A stretch of 64,000 bases of DNA, from the NCBI GenBank assembly GCA_002633005.1, contig NMRA01000432.1, positions 35,262 to 99,261 of the forward strand. Reading direction: 5' to 3'. The notes under the pieces were generated by a model. It ran no database searches, was not told the DNA's origin, and worked only from the letters and a program-made list of their open reading frames with translations. This document shows, in pieces, positions 38,001 to 44,829 of this stretch (position 1 is its first letter; each line of letters opens with the position of its first letter). A program made the translations under genes and the position numbers. Origin of the DNA: Phoronis australis. Taxonomy: Eukaryota; Phoronida; Phoronidae.

Positions 38001-41000
38001 GGGGACAGAGCGTTTGTGGTATCGGTACGAAACTCGTCGTCATCTGTAGTCAGCTCCATAGGAAGAGCCGGCAAGGGGCTTAGGGGATAAAGCAGCGGAT
38101 GGCGGATGCCCAGACAGAGATGACGGCAATATGCACCCGTATATGTATATCTGGGCACATGAAAATTGTTCACCAACAGTTTCTTTCTTAAATATAGGGG
38201 TTTATTTTGGGAAGACAACTCTTGCTTGTACTTTTACTGTCTCTGTAGCCTCCGAAAAACCCAAAGCCTCATAACGCACTCTACATATTTAACATTCTAA
38301 GCTCAGGAGCAGCTGGTAAGAAGTAAAGAAATCGACCTTTTTGAAAAAAGTTTGTACCCACAAACGCTTGCAGTGACCACTATGGGAATCCTAGGCAAGA
38401 CTTTTGACAGAATGGGCTCAGGGTGTGTAGGCCACCCTCGCGTAGCATAGATTTACGTCACATTCTAATAAAAAAGCATTTGCTGTGCTGCTCAATAAAT
38501 GGGAACACTTACGGATGTCCTTTTTGCCCACGTACATGACAACAGACACTTGACCACTGGACGCAGAAATATCGCCACAAGGCTGAAACATGAGCCCTGG
38601 ACAAGTGTGGGCATTGCACGCACTGTCCCGTAGCTTCTTATAGGGCATTACAGAAGTGCAACGACACACAGGAAACGAGACCACGGCGAAAGTAGCATCG
38701 CCTTTTACGCAGTACCGTACGCACATGACCAACGTGAACGGCTCCGTAGATAGTTCGGTGACCTAACACAAGAGACGGTAAGTAACCATGTCTGTTAGCT
38801 GTCTGTACACAGTTGACGTTTATTGCTTTGGAGATAGATATTGTCATAAAGTAACATGTTCCGAAGCAAATATGCAAATAATTTTACCAGGCCTTGTGTG
38901 GCCTTTCAAGAACGTAGGTGTATATAAAAATAAGCATATCACGAAGAGTATTCAATAGCCTTCAGAATTAAAAGAATTGTGTATTTGACAGCCCTTTTCA
39001 AAAATGGAAAGAATAGCATGTAAAAGATATTAATAATTCAATCTCTGTCAATTATTCAATTATCAAATAGTTAAGTCGTTGTTAATGTTTTTATCCGAAG
39101 TCTATCTCGTTAAAGGCACACCACACCCGGTTTTGGCCTATTATAAGATCTCAATACGCTTTGTTATATCACTAGAGTTGAGACTTTACCATCGCAATTA
39201 ACAGGGCTTTTCTGCTGTTTACACATCAACAAGAATAGCATCTTTTCGATCGCAGAGTCGCACAAAAATGCAGATGAACCAACAAGACACATTGCGAAGT
39301 AAAGTAAAGCTCAACTTGTGTCCAATAAAATCAAACACGCAAGACTTGCAGAATCCTTCCTATTCTGGGATTGTAAGCCTTCAATCGATTCTAATTAATT
39401 TGCAGAATAGCAAGATTAGCAATAAGCAACGCGAGGTCAAACTAGTGGCAAATAAGTGAACACACGTCATCATGATACTCAGTACTAAATAACAATAATA
39501 CTCGTGTTCATGGCAATTCCAATTTACCTTTTTCTCGCTCAAGGAATTAGACGCAGTGTTGGAGCCATCCCAGCATCCAATTATACCTGCAAGAAAAAGA
39601 GACGTGAAAAAGTGTGATTGAATGAATGGCCGGATTACCGCGACATGTTTAATTTTTCAGCAGACCAAATACCCCGGTAATACCGTGTTACAAATAAATC
39701 TTATGTCTGAAGTTTGCATAAAGACCATTTTACGCTTGCAAATAGACCAACAGAAACCTCATGGTCTTGAGCTGGTGCTGCCAATGTATCTTGGGCTTTA
39801 CCGATAAGCAAATGGAACGTCATTCATTCTGTTGGGCATAGGTAGCTCTCCAAATTGACAAAATTCTCGAGGTGTCTAAGTTCATGTAGGACCCTAGAAA
39901 ATGGTCAACTTCGGAACATAATGTCTCATATACTAAGCTTGATACGCTGTTCATCAAAACCACATTTACATGAAAGACTATCAAAAGTATGATTTTGTAA
40001 AAAAATAAAAGTTTCCTGAAACAAAAACAAGGAGAGAAAATTTGCTCATGCAATTGATCCCTTTGTCTTGACAAGAATGTATTGTTCTTTTTTGCTAATT
40101 TTTACAGAAAAGCATGCCTGTCACATGAGTTTATTAATGGCATATTAGTATAAAATCAATAATCAATTTCTACGGAATTTCATAACGTGTCATTTTGATG
40201 CGTTACATTCAATGTATTGCAGATTTTTGGCAAAATTCAGTCTTGCCAATAAGGTCCTACAAAATTATCTAAACCATTTAGCATACGATGCATGCACATT
40301 TAGCAGACTTTACCAAGAGTTTCGAGGTGAGTAAGTACTCATTCATCTCTCCCGGAGCAACTATCCAGAAGGTACAACTCGTATTATGTAGCTTGTTTGT
40401 CTACATACGGCTTATAGAACAATGTATTCACCGGTTGACAAGGCTGGACCAGCGACATGAATACAGTACAGAAAAATTTATCGGCGAGAAAAGTGGTTTT
40501 CTAAGTTCATAACCTTAGCGATCGCATCCACTGCTTTATTTTTAAATGGCTCAGAATTTTAAACGTATTTGACTGCCAAAGTAATCGACGTTGATTTTAG
40601 CGAATTGGTTGGTAGACAATGATGAGAATTGGCTATTTGTAATAAAAACATACATGTAGCACAATTTATTGATAAAAACAACCACGGTTTTAAATCGATT
40701 AAAAACCGTGGTTGTTTTTATTAATATATGCTGCTACTTGTTATCATGGAGATAGCACAATTTGCTGTTACTTCTGGTCACAGCTAATATCTTCAAGAAG
40801 TCTATCCCCAAAAATGCGATTAAATCAAACGAATTCTACCCTATCAAGACAAAGATTTTAGAATATGTATCCTTCACAGTTAGGCAGGCATTCATCCAAA
40901 ATAATACTTCTTTTTATATAAATTGGACCTTTGGCGCCGTTTGATACTGTTCTTCAGTAAAATTTCAGGCAGCACTGATATTAGAAGAAGAAATGTGATG

Positions 41001-42634
41001 AACTAAATACTCCATCTACGTGTCCGAAATTTGCAAATAAAGAGTTTCTGTTAGATAAAAAATGAGCAAATATCTATTGTGTAGATTTGAAATGCACTGT
41101 AGATAGATTATTACATAGACTGCAGTGTAGGACTCTCTATAGAAGTTTTTAAGTAAAATCATTTCTTCAGAAAGTAAAATTAGTGATCCTAATACATCCG
41201 TTACCGTGAGCAACAGGCACTAGAACACATTTTTACAGAGGCTGGTCTACAGGGGTTCAAGGGGCTCAACCCCCCCCCCTCGGGACACGATCAAAAAATA
41301 CAAATTGAAAAAAAAATCGGCAGAAAAATGAAATCAGCTGCTAATTAAAACCACAAAAAATCTTACACGGGAGGGGGTTCCCCCTCCAGACCTTCCTTTC
41401 GCTCGGCGCTACGCGCCACGGNCCCCCCCCCCCCCCCACTGAAAACGTAGATCTGCCATTGTTTTATGATTGTTAAGTCACTATGTCAGGTCTTGAAATA
41501 AGCAACTCATGACACGGAAACAAATGAACACCTGCTCCATGGTTGTCAACATTCGAGAATGAAAAAACGGGACATTGAATTGAAAAACAGGACATTCGGA
41601 GACAAAGCGGTGCATCTGGGTCTATGTCAAAACGCTGTCGGGCGGGATGCCGAGAAAAATTCAAAAAGTGGTATTGCCCACCAAGAGCGGGACAATTGTC
41701 AGCAACACAAAGTATTGGATTGAATTTTTACAAGGTAAACTTTTCATTTTTAAGCTACATTTCATGTAAATACTGCAGATAACATTCACCGCTCAGAAAT
41801 AAAAAAGTATTTAGGCAACAGGTAAATATTGCAGTAATGAATTATTATAGAATTGAAAACAGTAATACTCTAGGCCAACACAAATACACATGCGCGCACT
41901 AAGCTAAGCTAAGCTAACCTACGCTAAGCTAAACTTGGAAAGTACATGTAGTTTTTTAAAGTTACTTAAACACAAATGTTAGAAGGGTCTAAACTTTTCA
42001 TTTATAATTGCAAAACAAGCACACTGAAACCAAAAGTCACTTCTTTCCTTAAAATATTGTAACATGATTTTAAAACCCCAAAATGTCATGTTGAAAAACT
42101 CCTAGCACGTAATTTGATAGGTTCTCAAAAGAGGTTCTAAGACTGAAGATGAAAAAATGTCAGAGGCTAGACTATTCCCGGTATCCGACCAGTGCCACGG
42201 GTAAGTGCGCATACAGAATGACCAATGTAATTGTCTGATTTTCTGTATAGTTCTGCAGGTGAATCGTTGTTTAGAACCGTAGATCAAGAGTCTCGGTTGA
42301 TGAACAAAAATATCAAAATGAAAACGAAGCAATGAAATTATGCATAATTGATTTGACAGCTAGAACACCCGATCAAAACTCAGTCGAGCAGACTGCCGGA
42401 AATTTACAGTCTAAACTTTCATGTGTAGTGTCGGGGTCGTAAGCTCTAATAATTGAATATTATTGATTACGTGAGGGAGTTAACATTCCGGGACTAGAGC
42501 TCTTTGTGACTGTACGCAAAAACAGACTATATCATCCAGTAGCTGTGTTTTTTCAGCCCTGTTTACTTACGCCAAGTTCCTTCAGCAGCTGCCAGTACAT
42601 GTAGGCATACGACTGCAAAACCTGTAAAATACAT
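6007..42634 (-). CDS. WSC-domain and multi-Ig-domain extracellular protein, 5' complete, 3' open
   Basis: Eleven minus-strand exons join in frame with GT/AG borders: 42634-42571, 39586-39528, 38762-38513, 36583-36236, 35685-35561, 34789-34591, 30163-29855, 26033-25716, 21276-20962, 13125-12811 and 6306-6007. They give 2602 coding bases, about 867 residues. The order is signal peptide, one eight-cysteine WSC domain, one cysteine-rich Ig-like domain and six Ig domains of the CD80-like/C2 type. Nearly every Ig exon starts in phase 1 with x-G-P and ends with a Cys codon split at T|GT. No transmembrane segment, cytoplasmic tail or stop codon was found, so the 3' exons lie left of the window. Ig domains imply adhesion or recognition and WSC domains are putative carbohydrate binders; the actual role is unknown. 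Extra exons in the long introns could have been missed. Confidence 0.82.
6307..8744. other. Intron of the WSC/Ig gene; one unassigned cysteine-rich ORF
   Basis: No clear exon. A minus frame at 6668-6967 holds nine cysteines and ends with LRVSELDVHLTDTGIQ, reminiscent of an Ig E-F region, and at about 6640-6540 another frame reads GVTLTCPAS. Neither has convincing donors or phases; they may be decayed Ig exons or chance. The rest (7.0-8.7 kb) shows nothing recognisable. Confidence 0.35.
8745..10430 (-). pseudogene. Ty3/gypsy-type retrotransposon fossil
   Basis: The anchor is at 8745-8990 on the minus strand. Across shifting frames it reads YPPRK, then EDPTDWVDLV, then PRIC and FSKLDEKAGYWSVQLN. 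These are, in order, the N-terminal RT landmarks of Ty3/gypsy elements (PPRK, PTDWV, LRIC, FSKLD..SGYW). Stops and frameshifts occur every few tens of codons and part of the RT between PRIC and FSKLD is deleted. Upstream on the same strand, 10187-10429 reads a stretch that could be the preceding protease/gag region, but this is weak. LTRs were not found. It lies in the intron between Ig domains 6 and 7. Confidence 0.65.
10431..12810. other. Intronic AT-rich sequence; short (GT)n run only
   Basis: Between the gypsy fossil and Ig exon 10 I see no coding signal. 11193-11226 is an interrupted (GT)n microsatellite that creates a spurious ORF at 11201-11569. Around 11.9-12.5 kb the DNA is strongly AT-rich without repeats of clear structure. 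Confidence 0.5.
12811..13125 (-). CDS. WSC/Ig gene exon 10: Ig domain 6
   Basis: A 315-bp exon with acceptor TATTCACCGACAG and donor T|GTAAGA, phase 1 on both sides. It encodes NPTHVIIKSG (A), YSLLCTIEDKVGIPKLSWRA (B-strand Cys, C-strand Trp), ELLFTAQQSMNGLEPLCTAR (E-F, second Cys) and FSYVTLEVP (G). The usual GP after the acceptor is replaced by NP. Open frame upstream of the acceptor up to 13315 is taken as intron. Confidence 0.87.
13636..13692 (+). repeat. Inverted terminal fragment of the THAP element family
   Basis: 'ATGGGGCTATTCGGAAAAT ... GTACTAGTGGTGAT' matches, in opposite orientation, the right ends of the copies at 21-2213 and 16450-18730. All three begin at ATGGGGC with different flanks, which helps place the element's terminus. 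Similarity is lost after about 57 bp. Confidence 0.55.
14872..15247 (-). repeat. Dispersed repeat with hairpin MITE, inverted relative to 50.33-50.70 kb
   Basis: 15117-15247 is an imperfect hairpin: AAAACGTACCTCGATTGGCG at the left is mirrored by CTCTCGGTACGTTTT at the right, with 'atattacttca / tgaagtaatat' arms. The adjoining 14880-15116 matches 50480-50700 in reverse complement ('cttcgaattcctaag', 'gtttctt', 'cttgcgcgttgggtt' blocks). The same composite repeat is therefore present twice, 35 kb apart and inverted. No ORF. Confidence 0.7.
15528..15791 (-). pseudogene. Possible decayed Ig exon
   Basis: The minus frame contains SSSLTSVHHASSSKANKSLL followed by Cys-Thr and then GHFISTVAIVV. 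This looks like the E, F and G strands of an Ig domain related to the neighbouring gene. There is no B-strand Cys or C-strand Trp in frame, a stop precedes it at about 15792-15797, and the donor is poor. It lies in the right orientation between Ig exons 9 and 10. It may be a dead exon or a coincidence. Confidence 0.25.
17041..17139. repeat. Two GC-rich 50-bp tandem copies inside the Kolobok element
   Basis: 'ttatcccgg(c/g)cagtgg(t/c)tcggaacc' and the following 'cgatcaggcccgtcg' repeat with a 50-bp period at 17041 and 17091. The block is much richer in G and C than its surroundings and ends in a NotI-like GCGGCCGC. It is non-coding. Confidence 0.75.
17607..17912 (-). CDS. Intact THAP-domain exon of the Kolobok-type element
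   Basis: An uninterrupted 101-codon frame starting at ATG encodes a complete THAP C2CH zinc finger: Cys-IVTS-Cys near residues 8 and 13, AGISFFRLPREP, LRKWL and VCVWHFIDSDF, which supplies the Cys-x2-His-Phe. THAP domains bind DNA and in Kolobok, ISL2EU and P-type transposases recognise the transposon ends. The frame has no stops, unlike the three other THAP remnants nearby, so this insertion is the youngest or is under constraint. It runs to a stop at 17607. In a full element an intron and the catalytic domain would follow, and these are absent. Confidence 0.8.
   Translation of the reverse strand: MNAAILRCIVTSCPNYEAAKKAGISFFRLPREPEMLRKWLAVVKNERYMYAINSKYEAMKHLRVCVWHFIDSDFSDKFCLTKELCIRSVACECSRRLSSIS
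18401..18632 (-). pseudogene. THAP zinc-finger exon, degenerate (right copy)
   Basis: The minus frame reads PYAKPYYCCLPECKFS, then GHKFSKDPRLLQAWRIAVKR, and later VCIMHFH. It keeps the Cys-x4-Cys and Cys-x2-His-Phe ligands and the FxxDP and AW motifs of a THAP domain. There is no ATG at the start (an ATT stands in its place after an in-frame stop), and stops appear right after HFH. The frame ends near CTTG|GTAAGT at 18401/18400. It is homologous to 1875-2104 but unrelated in detail to the THAP at 17607-17912. Confidence 0.7.
19193..19367. repeat. 44-bp minisatellite, four copies
   Basis: The unit starts AACAGCAGGGCAGACGCCAG, continues with CACACCGGCAACCATTGTCC and is repeated four times. There are single-base differences in copies 3 and 4, and the last copy ends imperfectly. 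As 44 is not divisible by three and the unit lacks stops, it makes open frames on both strands; these are not genes. Confidence 0.95.
19655..19935. repeat. Cluster of short direct and inverted TTACTTTACGC-type motifs
   Basis: About 280 bp contain many variants of AATTACTTTACGCC and its inverse GGCGTAA, spaced 15-40 bp apart, together with 'agaggc' and 'gcctct' blocks. The result is a dense set of potential stem-loops. It is not a regular tandem repeat. The origin is unknown; it could be a decayed foldback element. Confidence 0.6.
20531..20568. repeat. 12-bp tandem repeat, three copies
   Basis: CCCCGCATGATG is repeated three times, followed by a partial copy. Confidence 0.9.
20962..21276 (-). 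CDS. WSC/Ig gene exon 9: Ig domain 5
   Basis: A 315-bp exon with acceptor GTCGTTTTAG and donor T|GTGAGT, phase 1 on both sides. It encodes GPAALTVTHKG (A), YTLKCSTDSVFPNAIMKWES (B-strand Cys, C-strand Trp), SIEVTFTASKEVPGATCSAY (E-F, second Cys) and SPLLVLLRF (G). The open frame continues upstream into a hydrophobic stretch (to 21385), but that lies before the acceptor and is read as intron, not as a membrane segment. Confidence 0.9.
21463..22635. mobile_element. Non-autonomous DNA transposon with perfect 27-bp terminal inverted repeats
   Basis: The left end GCAGCCGATTTCATAAAGGT (27 bp in all, 21463-21489) is the exact reverse complement of 22609-22635. Inside both ends are many direct and inverted copies of 'aaacc(a/t)ggt(t/c)taa' and 'ttagacc(t/a)ggt' blocks, and a second, inner copy of the right terminus at about 22543-22563. 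No ORF longer than 80 codons is credible. No target duplication was recognised, so the superfamily is open. It begins 187 bp upstream (in gene sense) of Ig exon 9. Confidence 0.8.
22931..24330. repeat. Direct duplication (period about 1194 bp) with AAGAAT microsatellites
   Basis: About 180 bp from 'ttttgaaaattatatgacct' to the (AAGAAT)n run is repeated at 22931-23135 and 24125-24320 with about 95% identity. Between them a further unit with 'gaagaaaaatgcacctaatgacc' recurs at about 23434 and 23862. The identical near-64-codon frames in the two copies are repeat sequence, not genes. Confidence 0.85.
24390..25715. other. Intron of the WSC/Ig gene; nothing recognisable
   Basis: AT-rich sequence without credible ORFs. 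Around 24725 a 'cactccttgataatattg' block resembles one near 48935 and may be a small repeat. Confidence 0.5.
25716..26033 (-). CDS. WSC/Ig gene exon 8: Ig domain 4
   Basis: A 318-bp exon with acceptor TTCGTTTAG and donor T|GTGAGT, phase 1 on both sides. It encodes GPTKVSISDGKGD (A), VRLICSADNVYPGIVLTWKG (B-strand Cys, C-strand Trp), ELNFKAGRKEDREFTCLGEN (E-F, second Cys) and QAFVTLEL (G). It is clearly a paralogue of domains 3, 5 and 7, sharing GPTK, YPG and TWKG, which points to tandem exon duplication. The long frame has no ATG at the domain start, as expected for an internal exon. Confidence 0.9.
26590..27190. repeat. Possible MITE pair or element with 'ttttataaaa' ends
   Basis: 'cctgttttataaaagc' near 26606 and 'tttcataaaacgggggc' near 27140 are roughly inverted. 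Between them 'gtcttaactta/taagttaagac' blocks recur. The ends recall the 'tttcataaaggtgg' termini at 21.46 kb. Too decayed to delimit. Confidence 0.35.
27191..29854. other. Intron of the WSC/Ig gene; one isolated exon-like start on the plus strand
   Basis: No confirmed feature. At 29347-29400 the plus strand reads ATG followed by 17 codons (MSDIPGALYANLNRASPE) and a strong donor GAG|GTAAGG, like a first coding exon. No downstream plus-strand exon was recognised. Confidence 0.3.
29855..30163 (-). CDS. WSC/Ig gene exon 7: Ig domain 3
   Basis: A complete Ig domain in one 309-bp exon: acceptor CGTTTTCAG, donor T|GTAAGT, phase 1 on both sides. Landmarks are GPKAVYIL (strand A), LKLTCTIFEVYPGVTVTWSH (B-strand Cys and C-strand Trp), LQLTVEEKHNGKELTCSAI (E to F, second Cys) and TGTVKLVV (strand G). 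The YPG between Cys and Trp is characteristic of CD80-like C2-set domains. A microsatellite and a Penelope-like element lie in the intron just upstream. Confidence 0.9.
30208..30274. repeat. (AT)n(GT)n microsatellite
   Basis: A short (AT)n run from 30208 continues into about 27 uninterrupted GT units, ending where the Penelope-like element begins. Confidence 0.95.
30275..31985 (+). mobile_element. Penelope-like element with inverted 5' copy, inserted at microsatellites
   Basis: The ends are inverted: 'cattgaaaagtaagctgttc' at about 30277 and its complement 'gaacagcttactttgcaatg' at about 31965-31984. The left arm (about 30280-31005) is an inverted copy of the region from about 31340 to 31985. 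At 31007 the terminal block 'aagtaagctgttcttggctt' occurs a third time, in direct orientation, as a pseudo-LTR start before the ORF fragment. This arrangement is typical of Penelope-like elements. It is flanked by (AT)n(GT)n on the left and (ACATAT)n(TA)n on the right. It lies in an intron of the WSC/Ig gene. Confidence 0.8.
31082..31651 (+). pseudogene. Penelope-like GIY-YIG endonuclease fragment
   Basis: A 189-codon open frame without RT. It contains LIYQFNCLHNEC (GIY-like), SRYVGYT (the YIG position), RRLSMHL with the catalytic Arg, a His, and FRLKILEALIIK with the catalytic Glu, then TGFHRTLSLYK to the end. It differs strongly from the nuclease at 0.7-1.4 kb, so two Penelope families are present. 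The RT and N-terminus are missing. The frame itself is intact, which suggests a fairly recent 5'-truncated insertion. Confidence 0.8.
31986..32069. repeat. Complex (ACATAT/ACGTAT)n and (TA)n microsatellite
   Basis: Runs of ACATAT, then CGTATA, then about 15 TA units. It forms the right flank of the Penelope-like element. Confidence 0.9.
32585..32668 (+). pseudogene. LINE reverse transcriptase fragment joined to an Ig-exon-like piece
   Basis: The plus frame reads GRLIVDFSKAFDKIPHEVLW and then HLQKLG, the unmistakable RT motif A (F-x-DFSKAFD-x-V/I-PH) of a non-LTR retrotransposon. Recognisable RT stops at KLG. The next roughly 30 bases (about 32662-32690) resemble 30007-30033 of Ig exon 7 in the same orientation: the minus strand reads SHATPVADPS here against SHGTPVADPT there. 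Neither part has a usable frame beyond this. Confidence 0.7.
32700..34590. other. Intron of the WSC/Ig gene; nothing recognisable
   Basis: No splice-bounded coding segment, repeat or TIR that I could support. Confidence 0.5.
34591..34789 (-). CDS. WSC/Ig gene exon 6: second half of Ig domain 2
   Basis: The acceptor is in TTATTCTCTCGTTGAAAAG, a weaker tract than those of the other exons; the donor is T|GTGAGT. It encodes GTIEWEYEPSKLVL..., with the C-strand Trp, and then GLYYVKCIVRN, with the F-strand Cys, closing with NLVLDLH. Phase 0 in and phase 1 out fit exons 5 and 7 exactly. The reading frame stays open upstream for a few codons, so the acceptor could shift slightly. Confidence 0.8.
35561..35685 (-). 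CDS. WSC/Ig gene exon 5: first half of Ig domain 2
   Basis: Acceptor AAATTATTGCAG, donor AAC|GTAAGT. It encodes (x)GPNDVLLEDG...VCEGEKFSLTCKSDNVSPN, which covers strands A to B of an Ig domain up to just before the C-strand Trp. It enters in phase 1 and exits in phase 0. The missing half is exon 6. It is the only Ig domain of the gene found to be split. Confidence 0.8.
36236..36583 (-). CDS. WSC/Ig gene exon 4: atypical cysteine-rich Ig-like domain
   Basis: This 348-bp phase-1/phase-1 exon (acceptor TTCTTGTTTAG, donor T|GTAAAT) starts RGPDEVYF, like the other Ig exons. It then has VLMCQSGC, DTC, TSCEWGEF, VKC and VVDCS, and ends ASLLVHVF before the split codon. It has the entry and exit strands of an Ig domain and the same exon grammar. 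However, there are at least seven cysteines and no clear C-strand Trp spaced from the first Cys. It is best described as a diverged, extra-disulphide Ig-like domain. The exon call is firm; the fold call is tentative. Confidence 0.7.
36828..37330 (-). repeat. Degenerate inverted copy of the intron-7/8 tandem-repeat element
   Basis: On the minus strand 'gcccctagtggc', 'cggctgtatctcccaaacc', 'tttgcaggatctttgtcaaa' and 'gacaacggatgacgacg' appear in the order of the 150-bp monomers found at 59.9-61.1 kb. A further trace is near 38035-38110. The family is therefore dispersed in both genes. Confidence 0.6.
38513..38762 (-). CDS. WSC/Ig gene exon 3: body of WSC domain
   Basis: Acceptor CTTGTGTTAG, donor C|GTAAGT. 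The 83 residues carry seven cysteines in WSC order: MCVRYC, VCRC, ACNAHTC and PCGD, then QVSVVMYV. With the GCW of exon 2 this makes the eight cysteines typical of the roughly 80-100-residue WSC domain. The closing pattern CGD...SVVMYV corresponds to the family's CGG...isVY. WSC domains occur in yeast wall sensors, Kremen and polycystin-1, where carbohydrate binding is proposed. It exits in phase 1 directly into the first Ig-like exon. Confidence 0.8.
39528..39586 (-). CDS. WSC/Ig gene exon 2: start of WSC domain
   Basis: This 59-bp exon is bounded by TTTTTCTTGCAG and GTAAAT. It encodes GT-IIGCWDG followed by a Ser/Asn-rich linker ending EKK. The Gly-Cys-(aromatic)-Asp start is the canonical opening of a WSC domain. 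Entry is in phase 1 and exit in phase 0, matching both neighbours. It is too short to be recognised alone; the case rests on the join with exon 3. Confidence 0.7.
39587..42570. other. First intron of the WSC/Ig gene with a perfect hairpin and low-complexity patches
   Basis: 40672-40724 is a near-perfect inverted repeat: TAAAAACAACCACGGTTTT, then TAAATCGATT, then AAAACCGTGGTTGTTTTTA. 41266-41440 has poly-C runs including an undetermined base (41422) and a 'cgctcggcgctacgcgcc' palindrome. 41905-41935 is a short GCTAA tandem. Otherwise nothing was seen. Confidence 0.6.
42571..42634 (-). CDS. WSC/Ig gene exon 1: signal peptide
   Basis: The exon begins at an ATG and encodes a 21-residue leader with the hydrophobic core FAVVCLHVLAAA, a likely cleavage after the alanines and then EGTW. 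It ends in phase 1 before GTAAGT. The phase fits the next exon, giving R-I-I-G-C-W at the join. There is also an AG (TTTTACAG) eight bases after the ATG, so it could instead be an internal exon with the true start upstream; the leader-like composition favours exon 1. Confidence 0.65.
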
Positions 42635-43129
42635 AGTTAGAGATCTAGAGATACAAGTTCGAGGCTCATTGTCTTCAGTTACGACTGTATTGGAGTAAAC
42701 TAATGTGGCCTCGTAACAAGGCTTTCTGTACCCTCTGACAGACTCCCACCTATACTGAAAAGTGGCGCTGTGGAAACATGATAAACGACACACGGAATTT
42801 CGTTCGTGGCCACCAATGCACATGCTTTGTCGGAAATGTACCGATCACATCTCCATCACTTGTACACGACTACTATGGGCTGTACTTGTGAGGGCTAAAG
42901 TCACTCTTTCTGGGTTTTCTTGGTTTTGTTTACTTATATAACTGCCCGTTTTAATAAATTCCAACTATTCAAGTCAAAGGTCGTCGCCATACTACGTAGC
43001 AGTAAACTGAAAGGGGTTTCCCAGATTTCAACCAATTTGAATTACTGAATGTTATGACGTTAGTTTCATTACATTAACCAATGAGAAGCCATGTTAAACA
43101 ACATTCCACAGTGCTACCTTTCGTAGCAC

Positions 43130-43860
43130 TGTGAAAGAGTATAGGTTTACCATCGTAAAACAGATATTCCGGAGTCACTCTCACACCTTCAAAACAGCTG
43201 GCCAGTCCAAAAAACACCAACCCAGAACCTTTAAAACAGGAACTCCGGGGATCGGACAGGAAGGACTCCCAGGACCCAAACACCACTCCCGCACTTTTGT
43301 CAGAGTGTCAATGCGTTGAGTTTAGAAATTTTGATTTCAAATTCCGTTTTAATGATTGATGAGTAGTTAAAGTACACTTTTTAGGGCAAGAACGGTGAAA
43401 TTGGTCACGTTGCAGGTCTTTTGAGTAAAGATAGTTAAAGGAATTAATCGATGATGGAACTGGAAAGTCGAAATTATGTTTTTGTTTTTATTTCTGAAAA
43501 TATTGTTGGAGAAACTGTTGAGTAATCTGAAATTAACAAAATATTCACCGAGATAACAACGTGTTGAGAGTATAGATTATGTTGAAATTCGCCCACAAAC
43601 AAATTGCACGAGTTTTACCGATAAAAATAATAAAAACAAAATCACTATAATATAAGTGACAATTTTATTAACGAATGCAGAAAACAATTGGAAAGTACTT
43701 GAAGATGCTTTAATTCAAAGTTTGAGGCTACTGTATCGTCGTTTTGAAGGTCGGTTTTCGTGTTTCAACGCTCAAGGTTCGTGCTTTTTCGGACTGGTTA
43801 GCTATTTTGAAGGTCGGGAGTTTGTTTTCTATTCCAGGATATCTGCATTAGACCGGGATT
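43130..43860. repeat. Inverted pair of about 130-bp repeats upstream of the WSC/Ig gene
   Basis: The minus strand of about 43130-43230 and the plus strand of about 43735-43845 share 'ttttt(t/c)ggactgg(c/t)(c/t)agct(g/a)ttttgaaggt' (in two blocks) and the downstream '(a/t)(c/a)c(g/a)ga(a/t)atctg'. Both can be read as CFFGL/VFFGL followed by FEG, but neither has exon borders. They may be relics of one dispersed repeat. Confidence 0.45.
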
Positions 43861-44180
43861 CCGATACCGGTGGAACACCCTGAGCAGTCGCTGTGCAAGC
43901 GGAATGTGATGCAGGTGGCCGGTACACAAACCTGAGAGTTCAACATCAGCGGGCTTTTTCAATAAAGAACCAACTTAGCTACAAAGTGGAAAGCGTATGT
44001 ACTCGATCACATACGACTTTAATCTCTGAGACATGTGACGTCACAGAATTCATTTAAATAAAAATACTAAAGCTGATTCCACTCACTCGGATTGCATATT
44101 ACGAATCTCGATAACCCACAGTTAGCGCCTTTCATGAACCACTTGAATGTCTGGTTACGATTTCTCTAAAGTTCATTTCT

Positions 44181-44432
44181 TTAAAACTCTCTGTAGAACA
44201 GCCGATGTTCCGGTGACGAAATGTACAGCACTTCACCAATCGTCGCAATCAAAGCCATTAAAACAACTCTCATATTTTTGAGTTCCGGTTCTTCAAATAG
44301 TGGCACCTCGAGTTTAATAATTAAACCTTCAATATTCTTCAAACGTTCTATATCATGTTTATGAAAACGAAATGTACAATTTGAGATCTCGTCACTTTGA
44401 TAGTGCCTCCAGGAAACGATCTTAGATGGCAC
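44181..44432 (-). pseudogene. PIF/Harbinger transposase N-terminal fragment (tentative)
   Basis: The minus frame contains ISNCTFRFHKHDIERLKNIEGL, which in short form (FRFHKHDIERL) resembles the conserved start of Harbinger-type transposases (FRF-x-K-x-DI-x-RL). The catalytic DDE region is absent and the frame ends soon after. Most of the rest of the frame has no recognisable similarity. Confidence 0.35.
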
Positions 44433-44829
44433 TCTGTTGAAGATGGCAACTGAGGCGGGTTTGTTCTATGACACCCTCGACCCCCTCTACCCACAATCCC
44501 CACAAACTCTTCGACCCAGGCCCTGTGGCAATAATTGAATCTTTGCGATTTTTACACATTTTATAATAATATTACGTCGCTGAGTGACTTTTCCACAAGA
44601 CTTACCTACATGTACACCCGAATCTGCTCTGGCTCAAGTCTGGAGGTTAAAAATAGAAAGTAGCCTTAAACATGATCTGAAATACCGGATTGTGAGCGTG
44701 CTATGGTTGTCATGGAAATATTTCCACGAGCGGTTTCCAATGGCCCGGTTCTCCTAAACTTAGGGAGAGAGTATGTTAACGTGAATGTACATAATTTCAC
44801 ATTTTTATTATCTGCTTTCTGTTGAACAT

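Noticed and set aside
37337-38218. Minus-strand ORFs as coding exons of the WSC/Ig gene
   Set aside because: They overlap decayed repeat sequence, have no domain and are not bounded by matching splice sites; the WSC exit and Ig entry phases already join without them.
42563-42823. The longer 86-codon frame as the true N-terminus
   Set aside because: The upstream part has no hydrophobic leader and its downstream end runs through the GTAAGT donor; the internal ATG at 42634 gives a plausible signal peptide.
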